This document shows positions 1 to 5,414 of a stretch of 5,414 nucleotides of DNA, in pieces. How positions within the stretch are numbered: the first letter of the stretch is position 1; every line of letters begins with the position of its first letter. The position numbers and the translations under genes were made by a program. The stretch is from positions 1 to 5,414 of the forward strand of contig JBJTCN010000042.1 of assembly GCA_046091905.1 (NCBI GenBank), written 5' to 3'. Origin of the DNA: ZLKRG08 sp046091905 (GTDB taxonomy: Bacteria > Actinomycetota > Actinomycetes > Nanopelagicales > Nanopelagicaceae). Under the pieces are notes generated by a model. It was not told the DNA's origin. It saw only the letters and a program-made list of their open reading frames with translations, and ran no database searches.

Positions 1-29
1 ATAGTGATCTGATTTGGAGTAATTCTCAT
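1..29 (-). CDS. pgsA: Start of probable CDP-diacylglycerol-glycerol-3-phosphate 3-phosphatidyltransferase (partial)
   Basis: An ATG at 29-27 overlaps the rimO stop codon (ATGA) and opens a frame that runs off the left edge; nine residues are visible, MRITPNQIT. CDP-alcohol phosphatidyltransferases typically begin with a short 'PNxxTxxR' segment just before their first membrane helix, and the visible PNQIT fits this. In actinobacteria pgsA commonly follows rimO, which supports the call. PgsA makes phosphatidylglycerol phosphate from CDP-diacylglycerol and glycerol-3-phosphate at the membrane. An AAGG four bases before the ATG, inside the last rimO codons, could act as a weak ribosome binding site, and the overlap suggests translational coupling. 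The frame is seen directly; the product rests on nine residues plus gene order, so it is tentative. Confidence 0.55.
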
Positions 30-1372
30 AGCGCCTTGGCGATTAGATCAGCGCCCGCTGATTCGGTAATAACCGCCTTTACCCATTGCCCCATTTTAAA
101 TTCACTATCAACAAATCCAACTGTGCCATCAACTTCTGGCCCTTGATGCGCCGCGCGACCTTCTTGCAACTCTGGATCATCGATTAAAACTTCGACCTCT
201 TGGCCGATACGCATGGTGGCGCGCTTACTTACTGCATCATCGGCAATTGTTGAAAGCGTTGCAACGCGCTCGGCGATTACCTCTGCATCTAGTTTGTGTT
301 CCATGTTGAGCGCTTCAGTGCCATCTTCATCTGAATAACCAAATACCCCAACTGCATCTAGCTTTGCATCTTCCACAAATTTACAGAGCTCTACGAATGC
401 TTCCTCGGATTCACCGGGAAAACCCACAATAAAATTACTGCGAATTCCGGCCTCTGGATCTAGTGCGCGAATCTGCGCAATTAAATGTAGAAAATCGCTA
501 CTGCCACCAAATCGACGCATACTGCGTAAGACATCCTTAGCGCTATGTTGAAAAGAGAGATCAAAATATGGCGCGACCTTTTCATTTTCAACCATCTCTT
601 GCAACAAAGCTGGTCGCATCTCAGCAGGTTGCAGATATGACAATCGAATTCGCTTGACGCCATCAATCTTTGATAACTCTGGCAGCAATTTCTCCATGGC
701 GCGCAGATCACCTAAATCTTTGCCATAACTTGTGGTGTTCTCAGAGACCAAAAAAAGTTCGCTAACTCCGTTATCTGCCAGCCATTTAGCTTCTTCAATA
801 ACCTCTGATGGATGGCGCGAAATAAAGGCGCCTCGAAATTGTGGAATCGCACAGAATGAACATCTGCGATCGCAGCCAGAGGCAATTTTTAGTGATGCCC
901 AAGGATCGTTGTTTAATCTCTTACGCGCAAAATCTGAAGTTCTCACCCGATCTGCCGGAGCGATTGGAAGTAATTTGCGTCGATCTTGTGGCGTATGTGG
1001 AGTTGGCTTATGCCCGGACAGAATATCGCCAAGTCGTACGGAGATATCTTGATAATCATCAAAAGATAAGATGCCATCAGCTTCAGGTAGCGCACTGGCT
1101 AACTCTTCGCCGTAACGTTCGGCCATACAGCCGACGGCGACTACTGCTTTGGTAACGCCATTTCTTTTTAGCGCATGCGCCTCAAGAAGTGTATTAATTG
1201 AATCTTGCTTCGCACTTTCGATAAAGCCACAGGTATTAATGACCGCCACTTCTGCTTTGGCAGCATCATCAACTAATTTCCAACCATCGGCAGCTAATCG
1301 ACCTGCTAACTCTTCGGAGTCCACATCGTTTCTAGCGCAGCCCATAGTAATCAGAGCTACGGTCTTCGGCAT
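26..1372 (-). CDS. rimO: Ribosomal protein S12 methylthiotransferase RimO
   Basis: 448 residues. RimO is a cytoplasmic radical-SAM enzyme with two [4Fe-4S] clusters that adds a methylthio group to a conserved aspartate of ribosomal protein S12. The N-terminal MTTase domain (about 4-125) has its three cluster cysteines at C12 (MGCARN), C48 (NTCGF) and C82 (GCMAERY). The radical-SAM CxxxCxxC motif is C167-C171-C174 (SGCDRRCSFC). A TRAM domain fills about 382-448. Features such as SYLQP, DLSFQHS, SMRRFGG and FGYSDEDGTEA fit RimO better than the tRNA enzyme MiaB. Length is normal and all key cysteines are present. The ATG at 1372 lies 2 nt after the stop of the RodZ-like gene and matches the usual start of the family. 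A GGGG lies 13 nt upstream, too far for a normal Shine-Dalgarno, so translation is probably coupled to the gene before it. The stop overlaps the next gene by 4 bp. Confidence 0.96.
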   Translation of the reverse strand: MPKTVALITMGCARNDVDSEELAGRLAADGWKLVDDAAKAEVAVINTCGFIESAKQDSINTLLEAHALKRNGVTKAVVAVGCMAERYGEELASALPEADGILSFDDYQDISVRLGDILSGHKPTPHTPQDRRKLLPIAPADRVRTSDFARKRLNNDPWASLKIASGCDRRCSFCAIPQFRGAFISRHPSEVIEEAKWLADNGVSELFLVSENTTSYGKDLGDLRAMEKLLPELSKIDGVKRIRLSYLQPAEMRPALLQEMVENEKVAPYFDLSFQHSAKDVLRSMRRFGGSSDFLHLIAQIRALDPEAGIRSNFIVGFPGESEEAFVELCKFVEDAKLDAVGVFGYSDEDGTEALNMEHKLDAEVIAERVATLSTIADDAVSKRATMRIGQEVEVLIDDPELQEGRAAHQGPEVDGTVGFVDSEFKMGQWVKAVITESAGADLIAKAL

Positions 1373-1374
1373 GG

Positions 1375-2115
1375 TTACGAATTTACCCCATAACTGACAT
1401 TTACTACTTCACCATCTATACCTAAAGATGGAACTTCTTTGCCATTTACCGTGAGTTTGACCGCACCGGCATTGCCAATTCGTAAATTAACCGCTTCGGT
1501 ACTTGAAAATTCGAAAACTTCTCCTTGCGATGCGCGACCTGAATAGAGAGTGATTCCGGCAGCATCGCTTACAAATAACCATGAAGATCCATTTGGCGCT
1601 TCTAGTTTTACCGATACACCCTTACCAGAAGAATATGTTTTTGCGGTAGCAGTTGCCGATGGTGTGGCACTAGCGCTTGGTTTAGCTGATGCCGATGCGC
1701 TTGGTTTTGGTTTAGGACCACTTGCACTTTGTCTGAGAGAGTTAACTATTACTGAGGTTGCCAACAATAGGAAAATTCCAATTACGCTGTAAGCGATTAA
1801 TTGCTTATTAGTTAACTTCTTACGTTCGGCAAGAGCAAAAGTTGCATTGTTTTCAACTAACTGTTCGTGAATTGCGCGTTTAGCTTGCGCATGCTCTTCA
1901 TCAAATTGCGCCAATAAAATTTCCGCATCTACATTTAAAAAACGAGCGATAGTGCGCAAATGTCCACGGGAATAGGTATCGCCGCCCGCATGAAGAAAAT
2001 TATTGTTTTCAAACTCTTTTAATAATGAGACGCGAATATTGGTCGCAGTAGATAATTGGTCAATAGTCATTCCAGCGCTCTTACGTGCGCTAATTAATAA
2101 TTGACCAAGTGACAT
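1375..2115 (-). CDS. RodZ-like membrane protein: N-terminal HTH, one TM helix, C-terminal DUF4115-type domain
   Basis: 246 residues. A RodZ-type helix-turn-helix (HTH_25-like) occupies about 3-66, with GQLLISARKSAGMTIDQLS and the later SRGHLRTIARFL typical of it. A basic, charged stretch (about 75-104) leads into a single membrane helix at about 106-125 (LIAYSVIGIFLLLATSVIV). A low-complexity Ser/Ala/Pro/Lys linker follows (about 131-160), then a C-terminal beta domain of the DUF4115 kind (about 166-242) with SWLFVSDAAG, LRIGNAGAVKLTVNGKEV and GEVVNVSYG. In RodZ the HTH faces the cytoplasm and binds MreB rather than DNA, while the C-terminal domain lies outside the membrane. In actinobacteria the role of this family is poorly defined; a part in cell shape or envelope assembly is inferred only from the domain order. 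It lies between ftsK and rimO, as in other actinobacteria. The ATG at 2115 fits the family start; no Shine-Dalgarno precedes it, but a TAGACT box does. Confidence 0.88.
   Translation of the reverse strand: MSLGQLLISARKSAGMTIDQLSTATNIRVSLLKEFENNNFLHAGGDTYSRGHLRTIARFLNVDAEILLAQFDEEHAQAKRAIHEQLVENNATFALAERKKLTNKQLIAYSVIGIFLLLATSVIVNSLRQSASGPKPKPSASASAKPSASATPSATATAKTYSSGKGVSVKLEAPNGSSWLFVSDAAGITLYSGRASQGEVFEFSSTEAVNLRIGNAGAVKLTVNGKEVPSLGIDGEVVNVSYGVNS
1639..1716 (-). repeat. Low-complexity Pro/Lys/Ser/Ala-rich linker with an 11-bp direct repeat
   Basis: This stretch encodes residues 134-159 of the RodZ-like protein, made almost only of P, K, S, A and T with KPSAS occurring twice. At DNA level GCGCTTGGTTT (plus strand) occurs at 1673-1683 and again at 1697-1707, a 24-bp period. 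The segment joins the membrane helix to the extracytoplasmic domain and is probably a flexible spacer. The in-frame repeat could vary in copy number by slippage between strains. Confidence 0.7.
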
Positions 2116-2185
2116 TGGGGAAAGTCTAGATTGGGTGAAGCCGTAACACCTAACTTTTTTTCAGGGTCACCCCTTACATCACCTG
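2116..2185 (-). other. 70-bp intergenic region between ftsK and the RodZ-like gene, with small inverted repeats
   Basis: Read on the minus strand, it holds AGGG-GTGA-CCCT (2163-2174), a 4-bp stem with a GNRA-type loop, followed by GA and a run of seven A. Further on, GGTG (2147-2150) can pair with CACC (2134-2137) across nine bases. GGGTGA (2167-2172) can instead pair with TCACCC (2133-2138), a 6-bp inverted repeat with arms 28 nt apart. The pairings overlap and exclude each other. The A-run follows the hairpin in the sense direction, so this is not an intrinsic terminator for ftsK. The repeats could be an operator or an mRNA structure in read-through transcripts, or chance; no regulator can be named. 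Confidence 0.4.
2123..2128 (-). promoter_or_regulatory. Putative -10 box (TAGACT) for a leaderless transcript of the RodZ-like gene
   Basis: TAGACT fits the actinobacterial -10 pattern TANNNT and ends 7 nt before the A of the ATG at 2115. That is the spacing at which transcription would begin at, or within one base of, the start codon. The seven bases between (TTCCCCA) contain no Shine-Dalgarno, which agrees with leaderless translation, a common mode in actinobacteria. No good -35 hexamer is visible 16-18 bp upstream. Position and pattern are seen; promoter activity is inferred. Confidence 0.5.
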
Positions 2186-4480
2186 CTAGTCGCGGATAGT
2201 GTCTAAGACATCTTCTAGCTCATCAGGCTTAACCAGCACAGCGCGAGCTTTCGAGCCTTCGGATGGACCAACGATTCCACGCGATTCCATCAGATCCATC
2301 AATCTGCCAGCTTTAGCAAAACCGATACGTAACTTTCGCTGCAGCATTGATGTTGAACCAATTTGAGTTGTAACTACCAAATGCACTGCTTGCAACATTA
2401 ATTCCAAATCATCGCCAATTTCATTGATTCCATTTACAACTACCCTTTGCGCAACTGTGACTTCGTCACGGAAGCGTGGCGCTAATTGCTTACGAACATG
2501 TCCGACTACATCCGCAATTTCTCGCTCTGAAACGTATGCGCCTTGAATACGAATTGGACGAGATGCGCCCATAGGTACGAAGAGTCCATCTCCTTGGCCA
2601 ACTAATTTCTCTGCGCCAGGTGAATCAAGGATCACGCGACTATCTGCAAGCGATGAAGTTGCAAAAGAGAGTCTGGATGGCACGTTGGCTTTAATCAGAC
2701 CAGTTACCACATCTACTGATGGACGCTGTGTTGCAAGTACTAAGTGAATACCGGCAGATCTAGCTAACTGGGTAATACGTACGACACACTCTTCGACATC
2801 CTTAGCTGCGACCATCATCAAATCTGCTAACTCATCAATAATTACAAGTAGGTATGGATATGGTTCCAAAATTCGATCACTGCCAGGAGGTGTGGCTACT
2901 TTGCCGGCGCGCACCGCTTTATTGAAATCATCAATATGTCTAAAACCAGAAGTGGCTAAATCTTCATAGCGAAGATCCATTTCGCGCACTACCCACTGCA
3001 GCGCATCTGCGGCCTTCTTTGGATTGGTAATAATTGGCGTAATTAAATGTGGAATATTTTCATATGCATTTAGCTCAACGCGCTTTGGATCAATTAATAC
3101 CATGCGCACCTCATCAGGTGTCGCGCGCATCATGATTGAGGTAATCATGGTATTTATCATCGAAGATTTACCAGCACCAGTAGCACCTGCTACTAATAAA
3201 TGTGGCATCTTGGCTAAGTTGGCACAGATGTAATTTCCTTCGACATCTTTACCTAGCGCGGTAAGCATGGGATGCATATCTTGACCGGCAACACTTGAGC
3301 GTAAAACATCACCTAGCGCGACGATTTCGCGATCTGTATTTGGAATTTCAATTCCAACCGCAGACTTACCTGGAATTGGTGAAAGGATCCGGACTTCACT
3401 GGAAGCTACCGCATATGCAATATTCTTTGAGAGCGCGGTAATACGTTCAACTTTTACACCAGTGCCTAATTCAATTTCATAACGGGTAACGGTAGGACCG
3501 CGCATAAAGCCAGTAACTTGCGCATCAATTTCAAACTCTGCAAATAATTCAGTTAGCGCACTGACAACTGATTCGTTGGCTTTGCTCTTGCCCTTAGCTG
3601 CTGGCCCACTCTTAAGTAGATCTGGTGATGGCAATACATATTTACTATCTGGGGTCAGCATCATCTGCACCGGACGCTTTGCTGGCGCAGTCGAAGGATG
3701 TGCTTTTGGAATCTCTACGGTGAACTCTTCATCGAATTCATCTTCTGCCGGCTCTTCGTACTCTTCCTCATCAGCCTCATAATCCTCAACTTGCGAAACC
3801 AATGGTGATTCAAAAGGTTCTGATTCATAAATTTCATCATCTTCAGCTTGATTGCGCTTAGGCAATTTAGTCTTAAGCCAGATAAAAGTTGATTTTATGC
3901 GGATTGCAACCTGTGAAAATGGCGTCGCAGTTACGACTAATAATCCAAATCCAAATAGTAACAAGAGCACTGGATAGGTAAGTAACGGTGTCAAAAGCGC
4001 AACTAACGGTTTGGTGATTGCATAACCCAACCAACCACCGCCATGGCGCATGGCGGTAGCGCCTGTGCCAACTGATCCATTAAACATATGCGCAAGACCA
4101 GTAGTAGATATTAAGAGCGCCAAAGTTCCAATCGTGATTCGGGCGGTCTCTTTTTTCTTATCTGGTGATCTAAATAATCTTAATGCGAAGTAAAAGAGCA
4201 CGATTGGTGCCAAAATTCCGATGCGACCAAAGCCACCATAAAAAACTGAATACAGCGCTTCGCTGACCATTGATTTTGAATTTAACCCGGTTCCAGCAGC
4301 GGCCGCTAAACCGATAATTACTAAGAGCAGCGCAGCGCCATCTCTTTGATGCGCGCTATCTAAATCTTTGGCTGCGCGAGTAGTGAAACGGATGGCGTTT
4401 CCAAGGCCCTTTGCAAAAGCGCGCCAAATTGATCCCAATACTGAAAGTACTGATTTGGATGCTTTCTTACGCTTTGCCAC
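2186..4480 (-). CDS. ftsK: DNA translocase FtsK
   Basis: 764 residues from the GTG at 4480. FtsK is a septum-bound ATPase that pumps chromosomal DNA during division and activates XerCD recombination at dif. The N-terminal membrane domain has helices at about 49-65, 83-103, 114-132 and 166-187. A short cytoplasmic linker follows with an acidic block at 213-252. The alpha domain spans about 300-390 and the RecA-like motor about 391-675, with Walker A GATGAGKSS (432-440, K438) and Walker B LLVIIDELADL (D549, E550). The winged-helix gamma domain that reads KOPS sites lies at about 692-760. All catalytic parts are intact. The linker is far shorter than in E. coli FtsK. The frame stays open upstream to a TTG at 4534 inside rnj, but the GTG gives the usual basic N-terminus MAKRKKASKS, removes the overlap and follows a TAATAT box, so I prefer it. 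No strong Shine-Dalgarno is visible. rnj ends 28 bp upstream. Confidence 0.95.
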   Translation of the reverse strand: MAKRKKASKSVLSVLGSIWRAFAKGLGNAIRFTTRAAKDLDSAHQRDGAALLLVIIGLAAAAGTGLNSKSMVSEALYSVFYGGFGRIGILAPIVLFYFALRLFRSPDKKKETARITIGTLALLISTTGLAHMFNGSVGTGATAMRHGGGWLGYAITKPLVALLTPLLTYPVLLLLFGFGLLVVTATPFSQVAIRIKSTFIWLKTKLPKRNQAEDDEIYESEPFESPLVSQVEDYEADEEEYEEPAEDEFDEEFTVEIPKAHPSTAPAKRPVQMMLTPDSKYVLPSPDLLKSGPAAKGKSKANESVVSALTELFAEFEIDAQVTGFMRGPTVTRYEIELGTGVKVERITALSKNIAYAVASSEVRILSPIPGKSAVGIEIPNTDREIVALGDVLRSSVAGQDMHPMLTALGKDVEGNYICANLAKMPHLLVAGATGAGKSSMINTMITSIMMRATPDEVRMVLIDPKRVELNAYENIPHLITPIITNPKKAADALQWVVREMDLRYEDLATSGFRHIDDFNKAVRAGKVATPPGSDRILEPYPYLLVIIDELADLMMVAAKDVEECVVRITQLARSAGIHLVLATQRPSVDVVTGLIKANVPSRLSFATSSLADSRVILDSPGAEKLVGQGDGLFVPMGASRPIRIQGAYVSEREIADVVGHVRKQLAPRFRDEVTVAQRVVVNGINEIGDDLELMLQAVHLVVTTQIGSTSMLQRKLRIGFAKAGRLMDLMESRGIVGPSEGSKARAVLVKPDELEDVLDTIRD

Positions 4481-4493
4481 GACCGGCAAGCCT

Positions 4494-4499
4494 ATATTA
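4494..4499 (-). promoter_or_regulatory. Putative -10 box (TAATAT) for ftsK
   Basis: TAATAT, a good TANNNT match, lies in the 28-bp gap between rnj and ftsK and ends 13 nt before the GTG at 4480. Transcription starting about 7 nt downstream would leave a leader of only about 6 nt. A TTGTCA resembling a -35 box is at 4520-4525, inside the last rnj codons, but the 20-bp spacer is longer than normal. ftsK may therefore have its own promoter as well as read-through from rnj. This rests on pattern only. Confidence 0.4.
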
Positions 4500-4508
4500 A
4501 AGGTGCGC

Positions 4509-5414
4509 TTAAACCTCGATGACAAGCGGAACAATCATCGGTTTTCTTCGATGCTCTTGCCCTACCCAATTGCCAATCGTTTTGCGAACAACTTGTGAAA
4601 GTTGATGTGTTCCATTTGTGCCTTGTGCCACCGCTGCCGCTAGTGCATTTTCAATTCGATTTTTAACATCGCTAAACATCTCTGGATCTTCATTAAATCC
4701 GCGCGCATGAATATCTGGGCCAGCAACGATGGTTCCCTTTTGCGCATCAATAACAACGACCACTGATATGAAACCTTCTTCACCTAAAATACGACGATCT
4801 TTTAAAGTGCTTTCGGTTATTTCACCAATTGATTGGCTATCAACATAAACAAAACCGCATGGTACCGCGCCTGCTACTTGCGCTCGTCCTTCAATTAAAT
4901 CAACCACAATTCCATTTTCAACTACTACCGTGTTATTGCGCTTTACACCGGTTTGAATTGCTAACTCCGCATTTGCTTTCATGTGACGCCATTCGCCATG
5001 TACTGGCATCACATTCTTTGGTTTTACTAAGTTGTAGCAATAGAGCAACTCTCCGGCAGCAGCGTGACCAGATACATGCACCATGGCATTCCCTTTATGA
5101 ACCACCTTCGCACCTAATCTGGTTAATTCATTTATTACTCGATAGACCGGAGATTCATTTCCGGGAATTAAAGAAGAGGCTAATACAACGGTATCGCCCT
5201 CTCCCACCACAATTGAATGCTCTCCGTATGCCATGCGCGATAAAGCAGCAAGTGGTTCGCCTTGGCTACCGGTGCAAATCAAAACTACGTTGTCGCCATA
5301 TTTATCTAAATCATCTTTTTCAATCATCGCAAAAGCTGGAATATTTAAGTAACCCATCCGCGATGCAATATCCATATTGCGCACCATTGATCGACCAATA
5401 AAACACACTTTCCG
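4509..5414 (-). CDS. rnj: Ribonuclease J, C-terminal part (runs off the right edge)
   Basis: 301 residues and the stop codon are visible; the frame is open through the window edge. RNase J is a metallo-beta-lactamase / beta-CASP nuclease with 5'-3' exonuclease and endonuclease activity in mRNA decay and rRNA maturation. The visible part starts in the beta-CASP domain with RKVCFIGRSMVRNMDIA. It then shows TGSQGEP (visible residues 48-54), ASSLIPGNE (about 79-87), HVSGH (113-117) and PVHGEWRH (137-144); the histidine of HGE is a metal ligand in the family. The RNase J C-terminal domain follows, with LKDRRILGEEGFISVVVV and HARGFNEDPE, and the protein ends in KPMIVPLVIEV, close to actinobacterial homologues. 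The family is usually about 555-560 residues, so a little under half is missing, including the N-terminal HxHxDH metal motif. No frameshift is seen in the visible part. It lies 28 bp upstream of ftsK in the same direction. Confidence 0.96.
   Translation of the reverse strand, partial: RKVCFIGRSMVRNMDIASRMGYLNIPAFAMIEKDDLDKYGDNVVLICTGSQGEPLAALSRMAYGEHSIVVGEGDTVVLASSLIPGNESPVYRVINELTRLGAKVVHKGNAMVHVSGHAAAGELLYCYNLVKPKNVMPVHGEWRHMKANAELAIQTGVKRNNTVVVENGIVVDLIEGRAQVAGAVPCGFVYVDSQSIGEITESTLKDRRILGEEGFISVVVVIDAQKGTIVAGPDIHARGFNEDPEMFSDVKNRIENALAAAVAQGTNGTHQLSQVVRKTIGNWVGQEHRRKPMIVPLVIEV

Noticed and set aside
732..1155. Two overlapping plus-strand open frames of about 105 codons within rimO
   Set aside because: Both are antisense to conserved RimO sequence, including the radical-SAM cysteine region, and resemble no known protein.
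26..1372. MiaB (tRNA methylthiotransferase) as the identity of the radical-SAM gene
   Set aside because: The motifs around SYLQP, SFQHS, SMRRFGG and YSDEDGTEA fit RimO, and the location before pgsA matches actinobacterial rimO.
2134..2161. Hairpin plus T-run on the plus strand (GGTG/CACC followed by seven T) as a terminator
   Set aside because: The stem is only 4 bp with a 9-base loop, and no plus-strand gene exists for it to end. In the sense (minus) direction the run is A, so it does not terminate ftsK.
4501..4516. AGGT/ACCT inverted repeat at the end of rnj as a terminator
   Set aside because: The stem is 4 bp, it overlaps the stop codon, and no T-run of useful length follows. Read-through into ftsK is more likely.
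4829..5401. A 190-codon open frame on the plus strand, antisense to rnj
   Set aside because: It lies wholly inside a clear RNase J gene. Its product is rich in Leu, His, Arg and Gln with no recognisable domain, as expected of a reverse-strand shadow.
1..5414. A hidden mobile element, CRISPR array, defence system or RNA gene
   Set aside because: Coding genes cover nearly the whole window and all belong to core families in a known actinobacterial order. The three gaps (2, 28 and 70 bp) are too small, and no repeat array, terminal repeat or tRNA-like fold was seen.

Overview
This window is a compact housekeeping segment of a bacterial chromosome. All five genes lie on the minus strand. In transcription order, from high to low coordinate, they are: the C-terminal part of ribonuclease J (rnj), the DNA translocase ftsK, a RodZ-like membrane protein with a helix-turn-helix domain, the S12 methylthiotransferase rimO, and the first nine codons of a gene that is most likely pgsA. 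Only about 70 bp, 28 bp and 2 bp separate successive genes, and rimO overlaps the last gene by 4 bp (ATGA).

The gene content points to Actinobacteria. The RNase J tail and the FtsK gamma domain read like the actinobacterial versions, for example GFAKAGRLMDLMESRGIVGP in FtsK rather than the proteobacterial YNRAAR-type sequence. The order rnj - ftsK - HTH/RodZ-like - rimO - pgsA is also known from actinobacteria such as Streptomyces. Base composition is low for the phylum, in the mid-40s percent G+C by rough hand count, and the genes are tightly packed. Together these suggest a streamlined freshwater actinobacterium of the acI / Nanopelagicales type (Candidatus Planktophila or Nanopelagicus). 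The phylum call is firm; the lineage is inference.

Layout: 4509-5414 holds the end of rnj (RNA processing and decay). 2186-4480 holds ftsK (chromosome translocation at the septum); its best start is a GTG at 4480, preceded by a TAATAT box. 2116-2185 is the only sizeable intergenic gap; it carries inverted repeats and a TAGACT box placed 7 nt before the next ATG, which suggests a leaderless transcript. 1375-2115 is the RodZ-like gene. 26-1372 is rimO. 1-29 is the start of the probable pgsA.

The genes serve different core processes (RNA turnover, division and chromosome segregation, cell shape or envelope, ribosome modification, phospholipid synthesis), so their clustering looks like an ancestral arrangement rather than one pathway. 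I found no mobile element, CRISPR array, tRNA, rRNA or convincing terminator, and no sign of a new defence or accessory system. The points worth a second look are the probable leaderless promoter, the ftsK start choice, the small dyads before the RodZ-like gene, and a strong excess of the tetranucleotide GCGC.
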